Origin: Jeotgalicoccus meleagridis
GTDB lineage: Bacteria > Bacillota > Bacilli > Staphylococcales > Salinicoccaceae
NCBI RefSeq assembly: GCF_903994045.1
Contig: NZ_CAJEWD010000008.1
Span: forward strand, 450,532 to 514,531
Direction: 5' to 3'
DNA length: 64,000 bases
Position 1 is the first letter of the stretch, and each line of letters begins with the position of its first letter. The notes under the pieces are model-generated. The model made no database searches, was not told the origin of the DNA, and saw nothing but the letters and a program-made list of their open reading frames with translations. The position numbers and the translations under genes are program-made. Of this stretch, positions 1 to 7,471 are shown piece by piece.

Positions 1-280
1 ATTCTATAAGTTTTTACTTTTTGTCTATTCCACATCGTTTTTGACACGTCTAATAGACTTTTCAACTCATTTTGTCTATTCGACATCACTTTTAACATGC
101 CCAATAGACTTTTCAACTCATTTTGTCTATTCGACACCATTTTTGTCATGTCCAATAGACTTTTCAACTCATTTTGTCTATTCGACACCATTTTTGTCAT
201 GTCCAATAGACTTTTCAACTCATTTTGTCTATTCGACATCCGTTTTGTCATATCCAATAGACTTTTTAGCTCATTTTGGT
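1..280. repeat. 51-bp tandem repeat array A
   Basis: Unit starts fall at 1 (diverged), 52, 103, 154, 205 and 256 (partial), an exact 51-bp period. Copies at 103 and 154 are identical; the outer copies diverge, as in arrays that grow by slippage from the middle. Each good copy has an inverted repeat, AATAGAC and GTCTATT separated by 15 nt (for example 103-109 with 125-131). The array begins at the first base of the window, so it may extend left. There is no spacer variation, so it is not a CRISPR array. Reading frames through it are open only because 51 is a multiple of 3. Function unknown. Confidence 0.95.
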
Positions 281-344
281 GATAAGAACCAAAATCTAAC
301 ACGACTCTTCACCACTCCCAGAACATAATTCCACCAACCAAAAT

Positions 345-387
345 AAAAAATGCTCCGCCTTAAGTTTTTCTACTTAAGGGGGAGCAT
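345..387 (-). terminator. rpsO transcription terminator
   Basis: The inverted repeat ATGCTCCgCCTTAAG / CTTAAGGgGGAGCAT (one mismatch, loop of about 8 nt) is followed on the minus strand by six T (plus-strand A run at 345-350). It lies 42 nt beyond the rpsO stop, as expected of an intrinsic terminator. Confidence 0.93.
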
Positions 388-428
388 AGCAAAATCAAAA
401 TTAAGATTTCTTAGCTATTGTACTTATA

Positions 429-698
429 TTAACGACGTAGGCCAAGTTGACCGATTAGTGTACGGTAACGAGAAACGTCTTTTTTACGTAAGTAAGTTAG
501 TAAGTGTTTACGACGACCTACCATTTTAAGAAGTCCACGACGTGAGTGGTGGTCTTTTTTGTGGTATGCAAGGTGTTCGTTTAAAGTGTTGATTTCTTCT
601 GTTAATACAGCGATTTGAACTTCAGGAGATCCTGTATCAGTTTCGTGTACGCGGTACTGTTCGATTAGTTCTTGTTTTCTTTCTTGTGACATTGACAT
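429..698 (-). CDS. rpsO: Ribosomal protein S15
   Basis: Small-subunit protein that binds the central domain of 16S rRNA early in 30S assembly. The 89-residue length equals that of other Firmicutes S15 proteins. The family signatures DTGSPEVQ (residues 21-28) and [11 protein letters not shown] (50-60) are intact. The ATG at 698 follows a strong AGGAGG ribosome binding site. The gene is monocistronic here, with its own promoter (783-811), an 80-nt leader and a terminator (345-387). In Staphylococcus and Bacillus it is followed by pnp; here a tandem repeat array follows and pnp is not within the window. Confidence 0.98.
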   Translation of the reverse strand: MSMSQERKQELIEQYRVHETDTGSPEVQIAVLTEEINTLNEHLAYHKKDHHSRRGLLKMVGRRKHLLTYLRKKDVSRYRTLIGQLGLRR

Positions 699-780
699 AT
701 TTAAGTCCTCCTATAAAATATATTAACCATTATCCGAGCAAGCGTCGGAGTTTCAACATTGCCAAGATAAGGTACTCGTC
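699..780 (-). promoter_or_regulatory. rpsO 5' leader, possible S15 autoregulatory RNA
   Basis: About 80 nt separate the rpsO promoter from its start codon. The leader contains the hairpin TCCGA-cgcttgc-TCGGA near 738-754 (plus-strand coordinates) and A/U-rich flanks. S15 is known to repress its own mRNA through leader structures in several bacteria, including Geobacillus. That this leader does so is inference from position and folding; I did not match it to a specific S15-binding motif. Confidence 0.4.
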
Positions 781-782
781 AT

Positions 783-811
783 ATTATAGCCGTTTTAGCT
801 ACTTATTTCAA
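783..811 (-). promoter_or_regulatory. SigA-type promoter of rpsO
   Basis: On the minus strand the sequence reads TTGAAA (806-811), a 17-bp spacer, then TATAAT (783-788). This near-consensus vegetative promoter sits just past the ribF stop codon and gives rpsO independent transcription. Confidence 0.85.
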
Positions 812-833
812 GTTTAATTCATAAATCTCAGCT

Positions 834-1775
834 TTATAAATCTTTTAATAGCTCGCGCGCTTTTTTGGCATCGCCGTCAATCGCTTCGATTAAAGGCTCG
901 ATACCATCAAATTTTTCTTCATCACGCACAAAGTAATGCCAATAGATCGTCACGTTTTCACCGTAGATATCTTTATTGAAATCAAAGAGATAAACTTCAG
1001 TTGTGAGTCGTGCATTGTCATGGAAAGTAGGTTTAACACCGACACTTGCCACACCTTTATAGACGGTATCATCGTTTTCAATCGTCATAGTCACAGCGTA
1101 AGATCCATTCGCTGGCATAAAGTAGCGGTAGTTTGGTTCAATGTTGGCAGTTGGAAAACCAATTGTTCTCCCCCGTTTTTCCCCTTGGACCACTATACCT
1201 TCTATATCATAAGGTCGACCTAAAGCAATATTTGCTTTTTCAAGTTCTTTTGTTTCTAGGTAATGTCTAATGCGCGTTGTCGATACTTTTTCATCAAGAT
1301 ACTTGAATTTATCAACGACAGTCATAGAAAAATCATCACTGTAGGCTTTTAAGTCTTCTACTGTGCCTTTGCCTTTTTTACCATAAGTATAATCAAAGCC
1401 TGAAATTAAAGCCTTGATATTAGATTTGATAATATATTCTTGGACAAAGAAATCCTGTTCAAGTCCTGCAAAGCTACTAGAGAAGTTAATGATTAATAAG
1501 TAATCGATATCTAGAGCCTCGAGCTTTTTAATTTTAACGTCCATCGGTGTTAAATAAGTGGTTCTTTGATGACTTGGATCTAAGACAACTGATGGATGTG
1601 GATCAAAGGTCACAACCATTTTCTTTAAGCCTTTTTCATCAGCGATTTTTTTCATCGTATTAATGACATCGAGGTGTCCACGGTGGAGACCATCAAAAAA
1701 ACCGATGGCAGCAGCTGATGGTTCAAGCGATGAAAGGTCTTCTTCATTTGGATAGTGCAATCTAAATATTTCCAT
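834..1775 (-). CDS. ribF: Bifunctional riboflavin kinase/FMN adenylyltransferase
   Basis: Phosphorylates riboflavin to FMN and then adenylates FMN to FAD in the cytoplasm. The N-terminal nucleotidyltransferase domain shows GFFDGLHRGH (residues 25-34) and STTRIR (165-170). The C-terminal riboflavin kinase domain begins at GRPYDIEG (186-193) and contains RGRTIGFPTAN (201-211). The length of 313 residues is typical. Its start overlaps the truB stop by 14 bp, so the two are probably translationally coupled. It is the last gene of the rimP-nusA-infB operon. Confidence 0.96.
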   Translation of the reverse strand: MEIFRLHYPNEEDLSSLEPSAAAIGFFDGLHRGHLDVINTMKKIADEKGLKKMVVTFDPHPSVVLDPSHQRTTYLTPMDVKIKKLEALDIDYLLIINFSSSFAGLEQDFFVQEYIIKSNIKALISGFDYTYGKKGKGTVEDLKAYSDDFSMTVVDKFKYLDEKVSTTRIRHYLETKELEKANIALGRPYDIEGIVVQGEKRGRTIGFPTANIEPNYRYFMPANGSYAVTMTIENDDTVYKGVASVGVKPTFHDNARLTTEVYLFDFNKDIYGENVTIYWHYFVRDEEKFDGIEPLIEAIDGDAKKARELLKDL

Positions 1776-2703
1776 ATGTCCCCCATAAATTACTAAACAT
1801 TTTATATGGCTTTAACTGCTCTAACTTTTCACTATGCGTTTTATACAGCGCTAAGGGCATATCCCCATCAGTAAAAAAGACAATATCGAGCTCAGATAAA
1901 GCTAGCTTCTTTAATATATCATTTTTCTGGAGTTTTTGCCCAGTCATGACTTTATACTTTAAGGACTCATCATGACTAAGATCCATTCGAGTAAATTCGT
2001 CTAACATATCGATAATGGGAATCAGTTGGAGTTCTTCTTCAGACTTCTGTATATCCTCTAAAGGTACGGCTTGCTCTATTGTAAAGCCGCATGATCCTGT
2101 CCGTCTTAAGTAAGACATGTGGGCCGGATAGCCGAGGAATTTCCCTATATCATAGGCAAGCGTTCTAATATAAGTACCTTTTGAACAAGTCACATCAATA
2201 TCAAAGGATAAACAATCATCGTGATAGTTTAAATCAGATACTAAGTTTAAGGATGAAATGTAAACCGACTTTATTGGTCTTTCTACTGCTTCCCCTTCTC
2301 TTGCATACCAGTAAAGCTTTCTACCATTGACTTTAACCGAGCTATACAGTGGTACCATTTGGTCGTAGTTGCCGATAAAATGCTCTAGAGCCTTTTTTAT
2401 ATCCTCTTCAGTCAAGGTTTTAGGCACACTTTGACTCGCTATTACTTGACCACTTGCATCCTCAGTGTCAGTGGAAACACCTAGGGTGACTGTCGCACTG
2501 TAGCGCTTATCTCTTTCTTGAAGTATTTCTGTTAGTTTAGTCGCATCACCAACTACGATTGGTAAGACACCTGTCACTTCGGGATCTAATGTGCCTGTAT
2601 GACCGACCTTTTTTGTTCCTAAAACTCTTCTCATTTTATAGATCACATCGTGGGAAGTCATTCCCTTTGGTTTGTCGACTGGAAACACGCCGTGCATCGT
2701 CAC
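1762..2703 (-). CDS. truB: tRNA pseudouridine-55 synthase TruB
   Basis: Converts U55 of the tRNA T-loop to pseudouridine. The catalytic aspartate is in HTGTLDPEVTG (Asp40). The length of 313 residues fits the family. Two starts are possible: GTG at 2703, about 10 nt after AAAGGAG, or an ATG two codons later at 2697. I kept the GTG because of its better spacing. A 20-bp-arm hairpin (2731-2770) precedes it, and the ribF start overlaps its end. Confidence 0.96.
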   Translation of the reverse strand: MTMHGVFPVDKPKGMTSHDVIYKMRRVLGTKKVGHTGTLDPEVTGVLPIVVGDATKLTEILQERDKRYSATVTLGVSTDTEDASGQVIASQSVPKTLTEEDIKKALEHFIGNYDQMVPLYSSVKVNGRKLYWYAREGEAVERPIKSVYISSLNLVSDLNYHDDCLSFDIDVTCSKGTYIRTLAYDIGKFLGYPAHMSYLRRTGSCGFTIEQAVPLEDIQKSEEELQLIPIIDMLDEFTRMDLSHDESLKYKVMTGQKLQKNDILKKLALSELDIVFFTDGDMPLALYKTHSEKLEQLKPYKMFSNLWGTYGNI

Positions 2704-2730
2704 CTAGCTTCAACTCCTTTATATGTAAGA

Positions 2731-2770
2731 ATATCCGCATCAGCACTTATATAAGTGTTGATACGGATAT
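2731..2770 (-). other. Intercistronic hairpin between rbfA and truB
   Basis: A nearly perfect dyad runs from ATATCCG to CGGATAT around the core CACTTATATAAGTG, with one mismatch and one G-T pair. On the minus strand it is followed by TTCTTAC rather than a clean T run, so it looks more like an mRNA processing or stability element than a full terminator. Confidence 0.6.
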
Positions 2771-2773
2771 GGT

Positions 2774-3121
2774 TTATTCTTCGCGCTTTTTAATGTCACT
2801 TAACAGTGATTCAATTTTTTGACCATATTCGATAGAATTGTCATATTTAAATTGAATTTCTGGTGCTTTTCTTAGGCGAATGTTTGTTGCGACAGCTTTT
2901 CTAAATAAGCCGTTAAACTTATCTAAAGTGTCCTGAACAAATTCTTTGTTGTTGTTCAGACTCGTAAAGTAAGCTGTTGCAATTTCATTTTCTTTTGTCA
3001 CTTCGACTTCTGTAATAGTGACCATACCAAGATCTGGTTCTTTATCAGATACAGTTGTACGAATTTCTTCGCTTAGAACTTTTTTAATTTCTTCAGCAAT
3101 TCTTTCATTTCTTTGTGACAT
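2774..3121 (-). CDS. rbfA: Ribosome-binding factor A
   Basis: Small KH-like protein needed for late 30S maturation and 16S 5'-end processing. I place the start at the ATG at 3121 (MSQRNERIAEEI), giving 115 residues and a GAGAGG site just upstream. An extension to 3136 would put the start inside infB with no better binding site. It directly follows infB, with one base between the stop of infB and the start, the standard Firmicutes arrangement. Confidence 0.95.
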   Translation of the reverse strand: MSQRNERIAEEIKKVLSEEIRTTVSDKEPDLGMVTITEVEVTKENEIATAYFTSLNNNKEFVQDTLDKFNGLFRKAVATNIRLRKAPEIQFKYDNSIEYGQKIESLLSDIKKREE

Positions 3122-3122
3122 A

Positions 3123-5213
3123 TTATTTCCTCTCAATCTCTACCATAATGAATGGCTCTATTTGGTCGCCTTCTTTGATATCGTTGAAGTTTTTAATTGT
3201 CAATCCACACTCATAACCTGCTGTAACTTCTTTAGCGTCATCTTTAAAACGTTTCAAGGTATCTAACTCACCTTCGTAAACGACGATGCTATCACGAATG
3301 ACTCTTACTCCAGAATCACGTGTAATCTTACCATCTGTTACATATGCTCCGGCAATTGTACCGACTTTAGATACTTTAAAGATTTCACGTACTTCCACAT
3401 TACCAATCACTTTTTCTTCGTATTCAGGATCGAGCATACCTTTCATAGCAGCTTCGATTTCTTCGATTACTTTATAGATAATGTTGTGGAGACGCATGTC
3501 AATTTGATTCGCTTCTGCAGCTCTTTTCGCGTTGACGTCAGGACGGACGTTGAAACCGATAATGATAGCACTAGATGCATTAGCAAGTGTCACGTCAGAT
3601 TCGTTAATTGCACCAACCCCAGTATGAATGATGCGAACATTAACACCTTCTACATCGATCTTCATTAATGAGGCACTTAATGCTTCTACTGAACCTTGTG
3701 CATCACCTTTGATGATGATATTTAAGTCTTTCATTTCGCCTTCTTTCATCTGTTCGAATAAGTTATCAAGCGAAACTTTTTGAGTGACTTCTCTATCTCT
3801 AATGATCTTATCTTGATGGCGTGCTTCACCAATTTGACGTGCTTTTTTATCGTCTTTAAAGACTACAAAACGGTCACCCGCTTCAGGCACATCGTTGATA
3901 CCCGTAATTTCTACTGGTACAGATGGTCCTGCAGATTGGATTCTCTCACCAATATCACTTACCATAGCACGGACTTTACCGAAAGTTGAACCAACTACAA
4001 TTGAGTCTCCCACTTTTAAAGTACCATGTTGAACGAGTAAGCTTGCTGCTGGTCCACGTGATTTGTCTAACTCAGCATCGATTACTGTACCAATTGCTGG
4101 TAATTCACTTGTCGTTTTTAATTCTGATACTTCTGTAACCAGATTAATCATTTCAAGTAAGTCATCAATACCATCACCTGTTAAAGCAGATAGTTGAACG
4201 AAGATTGTATCCCCGCCCCAATCTTCAGGATAAAGACCATGTTCACCTAATTCCGTCATCACACGATCTGGATTTGCTGTCGGTTTATCGACCTTGTTGA
4301 CTGCAACAATAATTGGAACTTCCGCAGCCTTAGCATGGTTGATTGCTTCAATTGTTTGTGGCATAACACCATCATCTGCTGCAACGACTAGAACTGTGAT
4401 GTCTGTTACTTGAGCACCACGTGCACGCATCGTTGTAAAGGCCGCGTGTCCTGGTGTATCTAGGAAGGTAATTTTCTTACCATCGTGTTCGATCTGATAG
4501 GCACCGACATGCTGAGTAATACCGCCTGCTTCACCAGCAGTTACGCGTGTGTTACGAATAGAGTCAAGTAAGGTTGTTTTACCGTGGTCAACGTGACCCA
4601 TGATCGTCACAACACTTGGACGCTCTTCATCTAATTTTTCTTCATCTAAGTCAAAGAAGTGATTTAAATCAGTATCATCAATTTCTACAACAAGTTCAGA
4701 AGTAAAACCATAGTTATCGGCAATGACTTCAACTGAATCTTGATCTAGTGATTGGTTGATGTTAGTCACAACACCTAGCATGAACAAGTCTTTAACGACA
4801 GTTGATGCATCGACGTTAATTTTCTCTGCTAATTCACCAACAGTGATACCTTCTTCATAAGTGAAGTGTTTATCCTCTGTTTGATCATTTTTAGCTGGAG
4901 CAGACTTTTCTTTTGTCTGTTTATTTTGCTTGTCTTGTTTTTTGTTTTGTTTCTTAGGTCCGTTATTTTGTTTTTGGCCTCTGTTTTGGTTTCTGTTTTG
5001 GTTCTTGTTTTGACCTTTATTTTGGCCTTTGTTTGTTTCTTTATTTTTGGATGCTTGGTTTTTATATTTCTGATCAAGCACTTTTAGCACATCATCTTCT
5101 ATAGATGACATATGACTTTTAACTTCAATGTTTTTTGATTCTAAAAAGTCAATGACCTCTTTACTTGATAAACCTATCTCTTTGGCGTACTCATGAATTC
5201 TAATTTTACTCAT
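3123..5213 (-). CDS. infB: Translation initiation factor IF-2
   Basis: GTPase that delivers initiator fMet-tRNA to the 30S subunit and promotes subunit joining. The N-terminal IF2N domain spans residues 1-50. A low-complexity linker rich in Lys, Asn and Gln follows (about 51-108), then a second IF2N domain (about 115-170). The GTPase domain starts at GHVDHGKT (206-213) and includes DTPGH and NKVD. The length of 696 residues is within the Firmicutes range; the linker is the variable part. It lies inside the nusA-infB-rbfA operon. Confidence 0.98.
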   Translation of the reverse strand: MSKIRIHEYAKEIGLSSKEVIDFLESKNIEVKSHMSSIEDDVLKVLDQKYKNQASKNKETNKGQNKGQNKNQNRNQNRGQKQNNGPKKQNKKQDKQNKQTKEKSAPAKNDQTEDKHFTYEEGITVGELAEKINVDASTVVKDLFMLGVVTNINQSLDQDSVEVIADNYGFTSELVVEIDDTDLNHFFDLDEEKLDEERPSVVTIMGHVDHGKTTLLDSIRNTRVTAGEAGGITQHVGAYQIEHDGKKITFLDTPGHAAFTTMRARGAQVTDITVLVVAADDGVMPQTIEAINHAKAAEVPIIVAVNKVDKPTANPDRVMTELGEHGLYPEDWGGDTIFVQLSALTGDGIDDLLEMINLVTEVSELKTTSELPAIGTVIDAELDKSRGPAASLLVQHGTLKVGDSIVVGSTFGKVRAMVSDIGERIQSAGPSVPVEITGINDVPEAGDRFVVFKDDKKARQIGEARHQDKIIRDREVTQKVSLDNLFEQMKEGEMKDLNIIIKGDAQGSVEALSASLMKIDVEGVNVRIIHTGVGAINESDVTLANASSAIIIGFNVRPDVNAKRAAEANQIDMRLHNIIYKVIEEIEAAMKGMLDPEYEEKVIGNVEVREIFKVSKVGTIAGAYVTDGKITRDSGVRVIRDSIVVYEGELDTLKRFKDDAKEVTAGYECGLTIKNFNDIKEGDQIEPFIMVEIERK

Positions 5214-5227
5214 TGAACCAATCCCTT

Positions 5228-5524
5228 CTATGTGAGCTCTTTGATTGCCTTGGCAAATCCCTTGTCTGTAATTGCGAGCGTGACGCGATTAAAGGTGCCT
5301 GTCGCTTGTGAGAGCTCAGCGTTTGTATACTTGTCAATGATAGTGACTTGGTAAGTTTGACACTTATCATTCATTCGCTTTGTAGTACTATTACCCGCAT
5401 CTTTAGCTAAAAACACAAGACGTGCTTTATTTGACTTAACAGCTTCTAGTGTTTTTTCTTCTCCGTTAACGGTTTTACCTGCACTTGTTGCAAGTCCTAA
5501 ATAATTCAAGATTTTATCATTCAT
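5228..5524 (-). CDS. ylxQ: L7Ae-family RNA-binding protein YlxQ
   Basis: A 98-residue member of the L7Ae/L30e/S12e/Gadd45 family. The family binds kink-turn RNAs, but the exact role of YlxQ in Firmicutes is not settled. Conserved traits visible are the N-terminal [14 protein letters not shown] stretch and [11 protein letters not shown] in the middle. Its ATG overlaps the stop of ylxR by 4 bp, which suggests coupling. The position between ylxR and infB is constant across Bacilli. Confidence 0.92.
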   Translation of the reverse strand: MNDKILNYLGLATSAGKTVNGEEKTLEAVKSNKARLVFLAKDAGNSTTKRMNDKCQTYQVTIIDKYTNAELSQATGTFNRVTLAITDKGFAKAIKELT

Positions 5525-5805
5525 CGTTTAGGTATATCCTCTCTATAGATCAAACGGATAATTTCATCGTAGACCGGATCGAGACTTTCAGTATCCTTTG
5601 CGAGTGCTTTTTCTAAGGCTTTTTTCTCTCTGGCAGCCTGTACTTTTTCTAGATCTTTAACGACATAGCTACCACGGCCATTTTTCTTACCTGTAGCATC
5701 AGCGAAGACTTCGCCTTCTTTCGTTTTAACGACGCGGATTAAATCAGCCTTAGGATGCATTTCATTAGTTAGAATACATTTTCTCATGGGAATTTTCCGT
5801 GCCAT
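5521..5805 (-). CDS. ylxR: YlxR/RnpM RNA-binding protein
   Basis: DUF448 family, 94 residues. Hallmark residues are RKCILTNEM near the N-terminus and the GRGSYVVKD segment in the middle, a patch of basic and aromatic residues proposed to bind RNA. In Bacillus subtilis the homologue (RnpM) has been linked to RNase P. The ATG at 5805 has an AGAGGTG site. It lies between nusA and ylxQ, as in nearly all Firmicutes. Confidence 0.93.
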   Translation of the reverse strand: MARKIPMRKCILTNEMHPKADLIRVVKTKEGEVFADATGKKNGRGSYVVKDLEKVQAAREKKALEKALAKDTESLDPVYDEIIRLIYREDIPKR

Positions 5806-5816
5806 ATCTACACCTC

Positions 5817-6872
5817 TTATTCGAAATCGATGCCTTGTTCACGAGCATCTGATTCACTTTTAATGTCGATCTTCCAACCAGTTAATTTAGCAGCAAGTCG
5901 TGTGTTCTGACCTTTTTTACCAATAGCTAATGATAATTGATGGTCTGGAACAACAACGACTGTGGATTTGTTTTCTTCATCTACTGTTACACTGACAACT
6001 TGTGATGGGCTTAAAGCGTTTTTAACAAATACTTTAGGGTCTTCATCCCAAAGAACAATATCAATTTTTTCACCATGTAATTCATCTACAATCGCTTCAA
6101 CACGGGCACCACGTGCACCAACACATGAACCGACTGCATCTACATCTGGGTTGTCTGCATGGACACTAATCTTAGAGCGTTCACCCGCTTCTCGAGCCAC
6201 ACTCATCACTTCTACAGTACCATCAAAGATCTCTGGAACTTCTTCTTCAAAAAGACGTTTTAGTAGATTCGGATGCGTTCTAGATACAAAGATTTGTGGG
6301 CCTTTTGTCGTCTGCTCAACCTTGTTGACATAGACCTTAATTCTTTCATTCGGAATGTAAGACTCATTCGGCATACGTTCACTTTCAGCAAGCACCGCAT
6401 CTGTCTTACCGAGTTGAATGTAAACAAAACGGTGGTCCACTCGGTCAATTAGACCTGTTAAGACTTCATTTTCTTTGTCGATAAACTCATCGTATAAAAT
6501 ACTGCGTTCAGCATCTCTAATACGTTGCATTACTGCTTGTTTAGCGGCCTGGGCACCAACGCGGTTAAAGTCTTTAGGTGTGACATCTTCGTCAAATGGA
6601 TCGCCAACTTCATAAGCTGGGTTGTAGTCTCTAGCAGTCATTAAATCTATTTCTGCAGTTGGATCTTCAACTTCTTCCACCACATCTTTTCTAGAAATCA
6701 CACGATAACTTCCATTTTCTAAGTTTAAATCTATGGATACATTTTTATGCTCTTGATAATTTTTCTTGTAAGCAGTAATAAGAGCAGCTTCTATCGCATC
6801 CACCAAAACTTCCATCGGAATGTTTTTTTCTTTGTGGATGAATTCAACCGCATTGACCAATTCTTTATTCAC
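5817..6872 (-). CDS. nusA: Transcription termination/antitermination factor NusA
   Basis: Binds RNA polymerase and nascent RNA and modulates pausing, termination and antitermination. It has an N-terminal polymerase-binding domain (MNKELVNAVEFIHKEK), an S1 domain near 135-200, and tandem KH domains with GARGARVEAI and GKKGQNTRLAAKLTGW. It is 351 residues, shorter than the roughly 370-390 of Bacillus and Staphylococcus proteins as I recall them; the C-terminus ends soon after the second KH domain. Second gene after rimP, behind the promoter at 7438-7466. Confidence 0.97.
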   Translation of the reverse strand: MNKELVNAVEFIHKEKNIPMEVLVDAIEAALITAYKKNYQEHKNVSIDLNLENGSYRVISRKDVVEEVEDPTAEIDLMTARDYNPAYEVGDPFDEDVTPKDFNRVGAQAAKQAVMQRIRDAERSILYDEFIDKENEVLTGLIDRVDHRFVYIQLGKTDAVLAESERMPNESYIPNERIKVYVNKVEQTTKGPQIFVSRTHPNLLKRLFEEEVPEIFDGTVEVMSVAREAGERSKISVHADNPDVDAVGSCVGARGARVEAIVDELHGEKIDIVLWDEDPKVFVKNALSPSQVVSVTVDEENKSTVVVVPDHQLSLAIGKKGQNTRLAAKLTGWKIDIKSESDAREQGIDFE

Positions 6873-6888
6873 TCAAATTTCCTCCGTT

Positions 6889-7356
6889 CTAAAGTAGTAC
6901 AGCTTTTCTAATTGTGGCAATCTTGTCTCTGTCGACTGTAATTGTTTTCTTACGAGTTTTCACTTTGTACTCTACAGTGATTGACTCTTCGTCGTATGAA
7001 GTAAGAATACCTGTCCATTCTTTCTCTCCATCGATTTGTTGATAGGTCTTGATGTAAATACCTTTATTAAGTGTCAATTCTAAGTCTTCGTCATCCTTGA
7101 TAGGACGTTCTGCACCGGGAGATGACACGTCTAGGTAATAGCCACCTTGAACAAGATCCCATTCATCGAGTTTGGCACTGAGGATTTCAGAGAAATCGGC
7201 ACAATCATCAAGTGTAATACCACCTTTTTTATCCAGGTAAATTCTCAGGAAAAAATCTGGTCCTTCTTTTACATAGGCAACTTCTACGAGTTTAAGGTCA
7301 TTTTCTTTAGCTATTGGCTCGACATGTGTATATACTTCTTGTTCAGTTCGATTCAT
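6889..7356 (-). CDS. rimP: Ribosome maturation factor RimP
   Basis: Cytoplasmic 30S assembly factor. The 155-residue protein shows the family core YYLDVSSPGAERPI around residues 92-105 and an SH3-like C-terminal domain. ATG at 7356 is preceded by AAAGGGGGAT. It is the first gene of the nusA-infB operon. Its leader carries a strong hairpin (7379-7412) between promoter and ribosome binding site. Confidence 0.95.
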   Translation of the reverse strand: MNRTEQEVYTHVEPIAKENDLKLVEVAYVKEGPDFFLRIYLDKKGGITLDDCADFSEILSAKLDEWDLVQGGYYLDVSSPGAERPIKDDEDLELTLNKGIYIKTYQQIDGEKEWTGILTSYDEESITVEYKVKTRKKTITVDRDKIATIRKAVLL

Positions 7357-7378
7357 GTCAAAATCCCCCTTTCAAAAG

Positions 7379-7412
7379 TAAGAGAAGAACGGGTAAACCC
7401 GTTCTTCTCTTA
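7379..7412 (-). other. Leader hairpin of the rimP-nusA operon
   Basis: AAGAGAAGAACGGG and its complement form a perfect 14-bp or longer stem with a 4-nt loop. It lies downstream of the rimP promoter and about 12 nt upstream of the ribosome binding site. On the minus strand the stem is followed by TACTTTTGAAAGG, without a T run, so it is a poor terminator. It could control processing, stability or NusA-dependent pausing in the leader; this is inference. Confidence 0.75.
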
Positions 7413-7437
7413 GAGACTGAGTATTTAAATCAATAAT

Positions 7438-7466
7438 ATTATATCATATATAGATTGATGCTGCAA
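7438..7466 (-). promoter_or_regulatory. SigA-type promoter of the rimP-nusA-infB operon
   Basis: On the minus strand, TTGCAG (7461-7466), 17-bp spacer, TATAAT (7438-7443). It lies immediately after the polC stop codon and drives eight genes, rimP to ribF. Confidence 0.85.
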
Positions 7467-7471
7467 GATTG

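Noticed and set aside
41-328. 95-residue open frame made of 17-residue repeats
   Set aside because: It only reflects the 51-bp period of array A being divisible by three. There is no ribosome binding site, a second frame is equally open, and the repeat has a nucleic acid dyad.
936-1223. Plus-strand open frame inside ribF
   Set aside because: Shadow frame of a well-supported gene, without a binding site or recognisable family. The same reasoning removes the other open frames opposite core genes.
7379-7412. Terminator of polC
   Set aside because: The rimP promoter lies between polC and the hairpin, and no T run follows on the minus strand; I list it as a leader hairpin.
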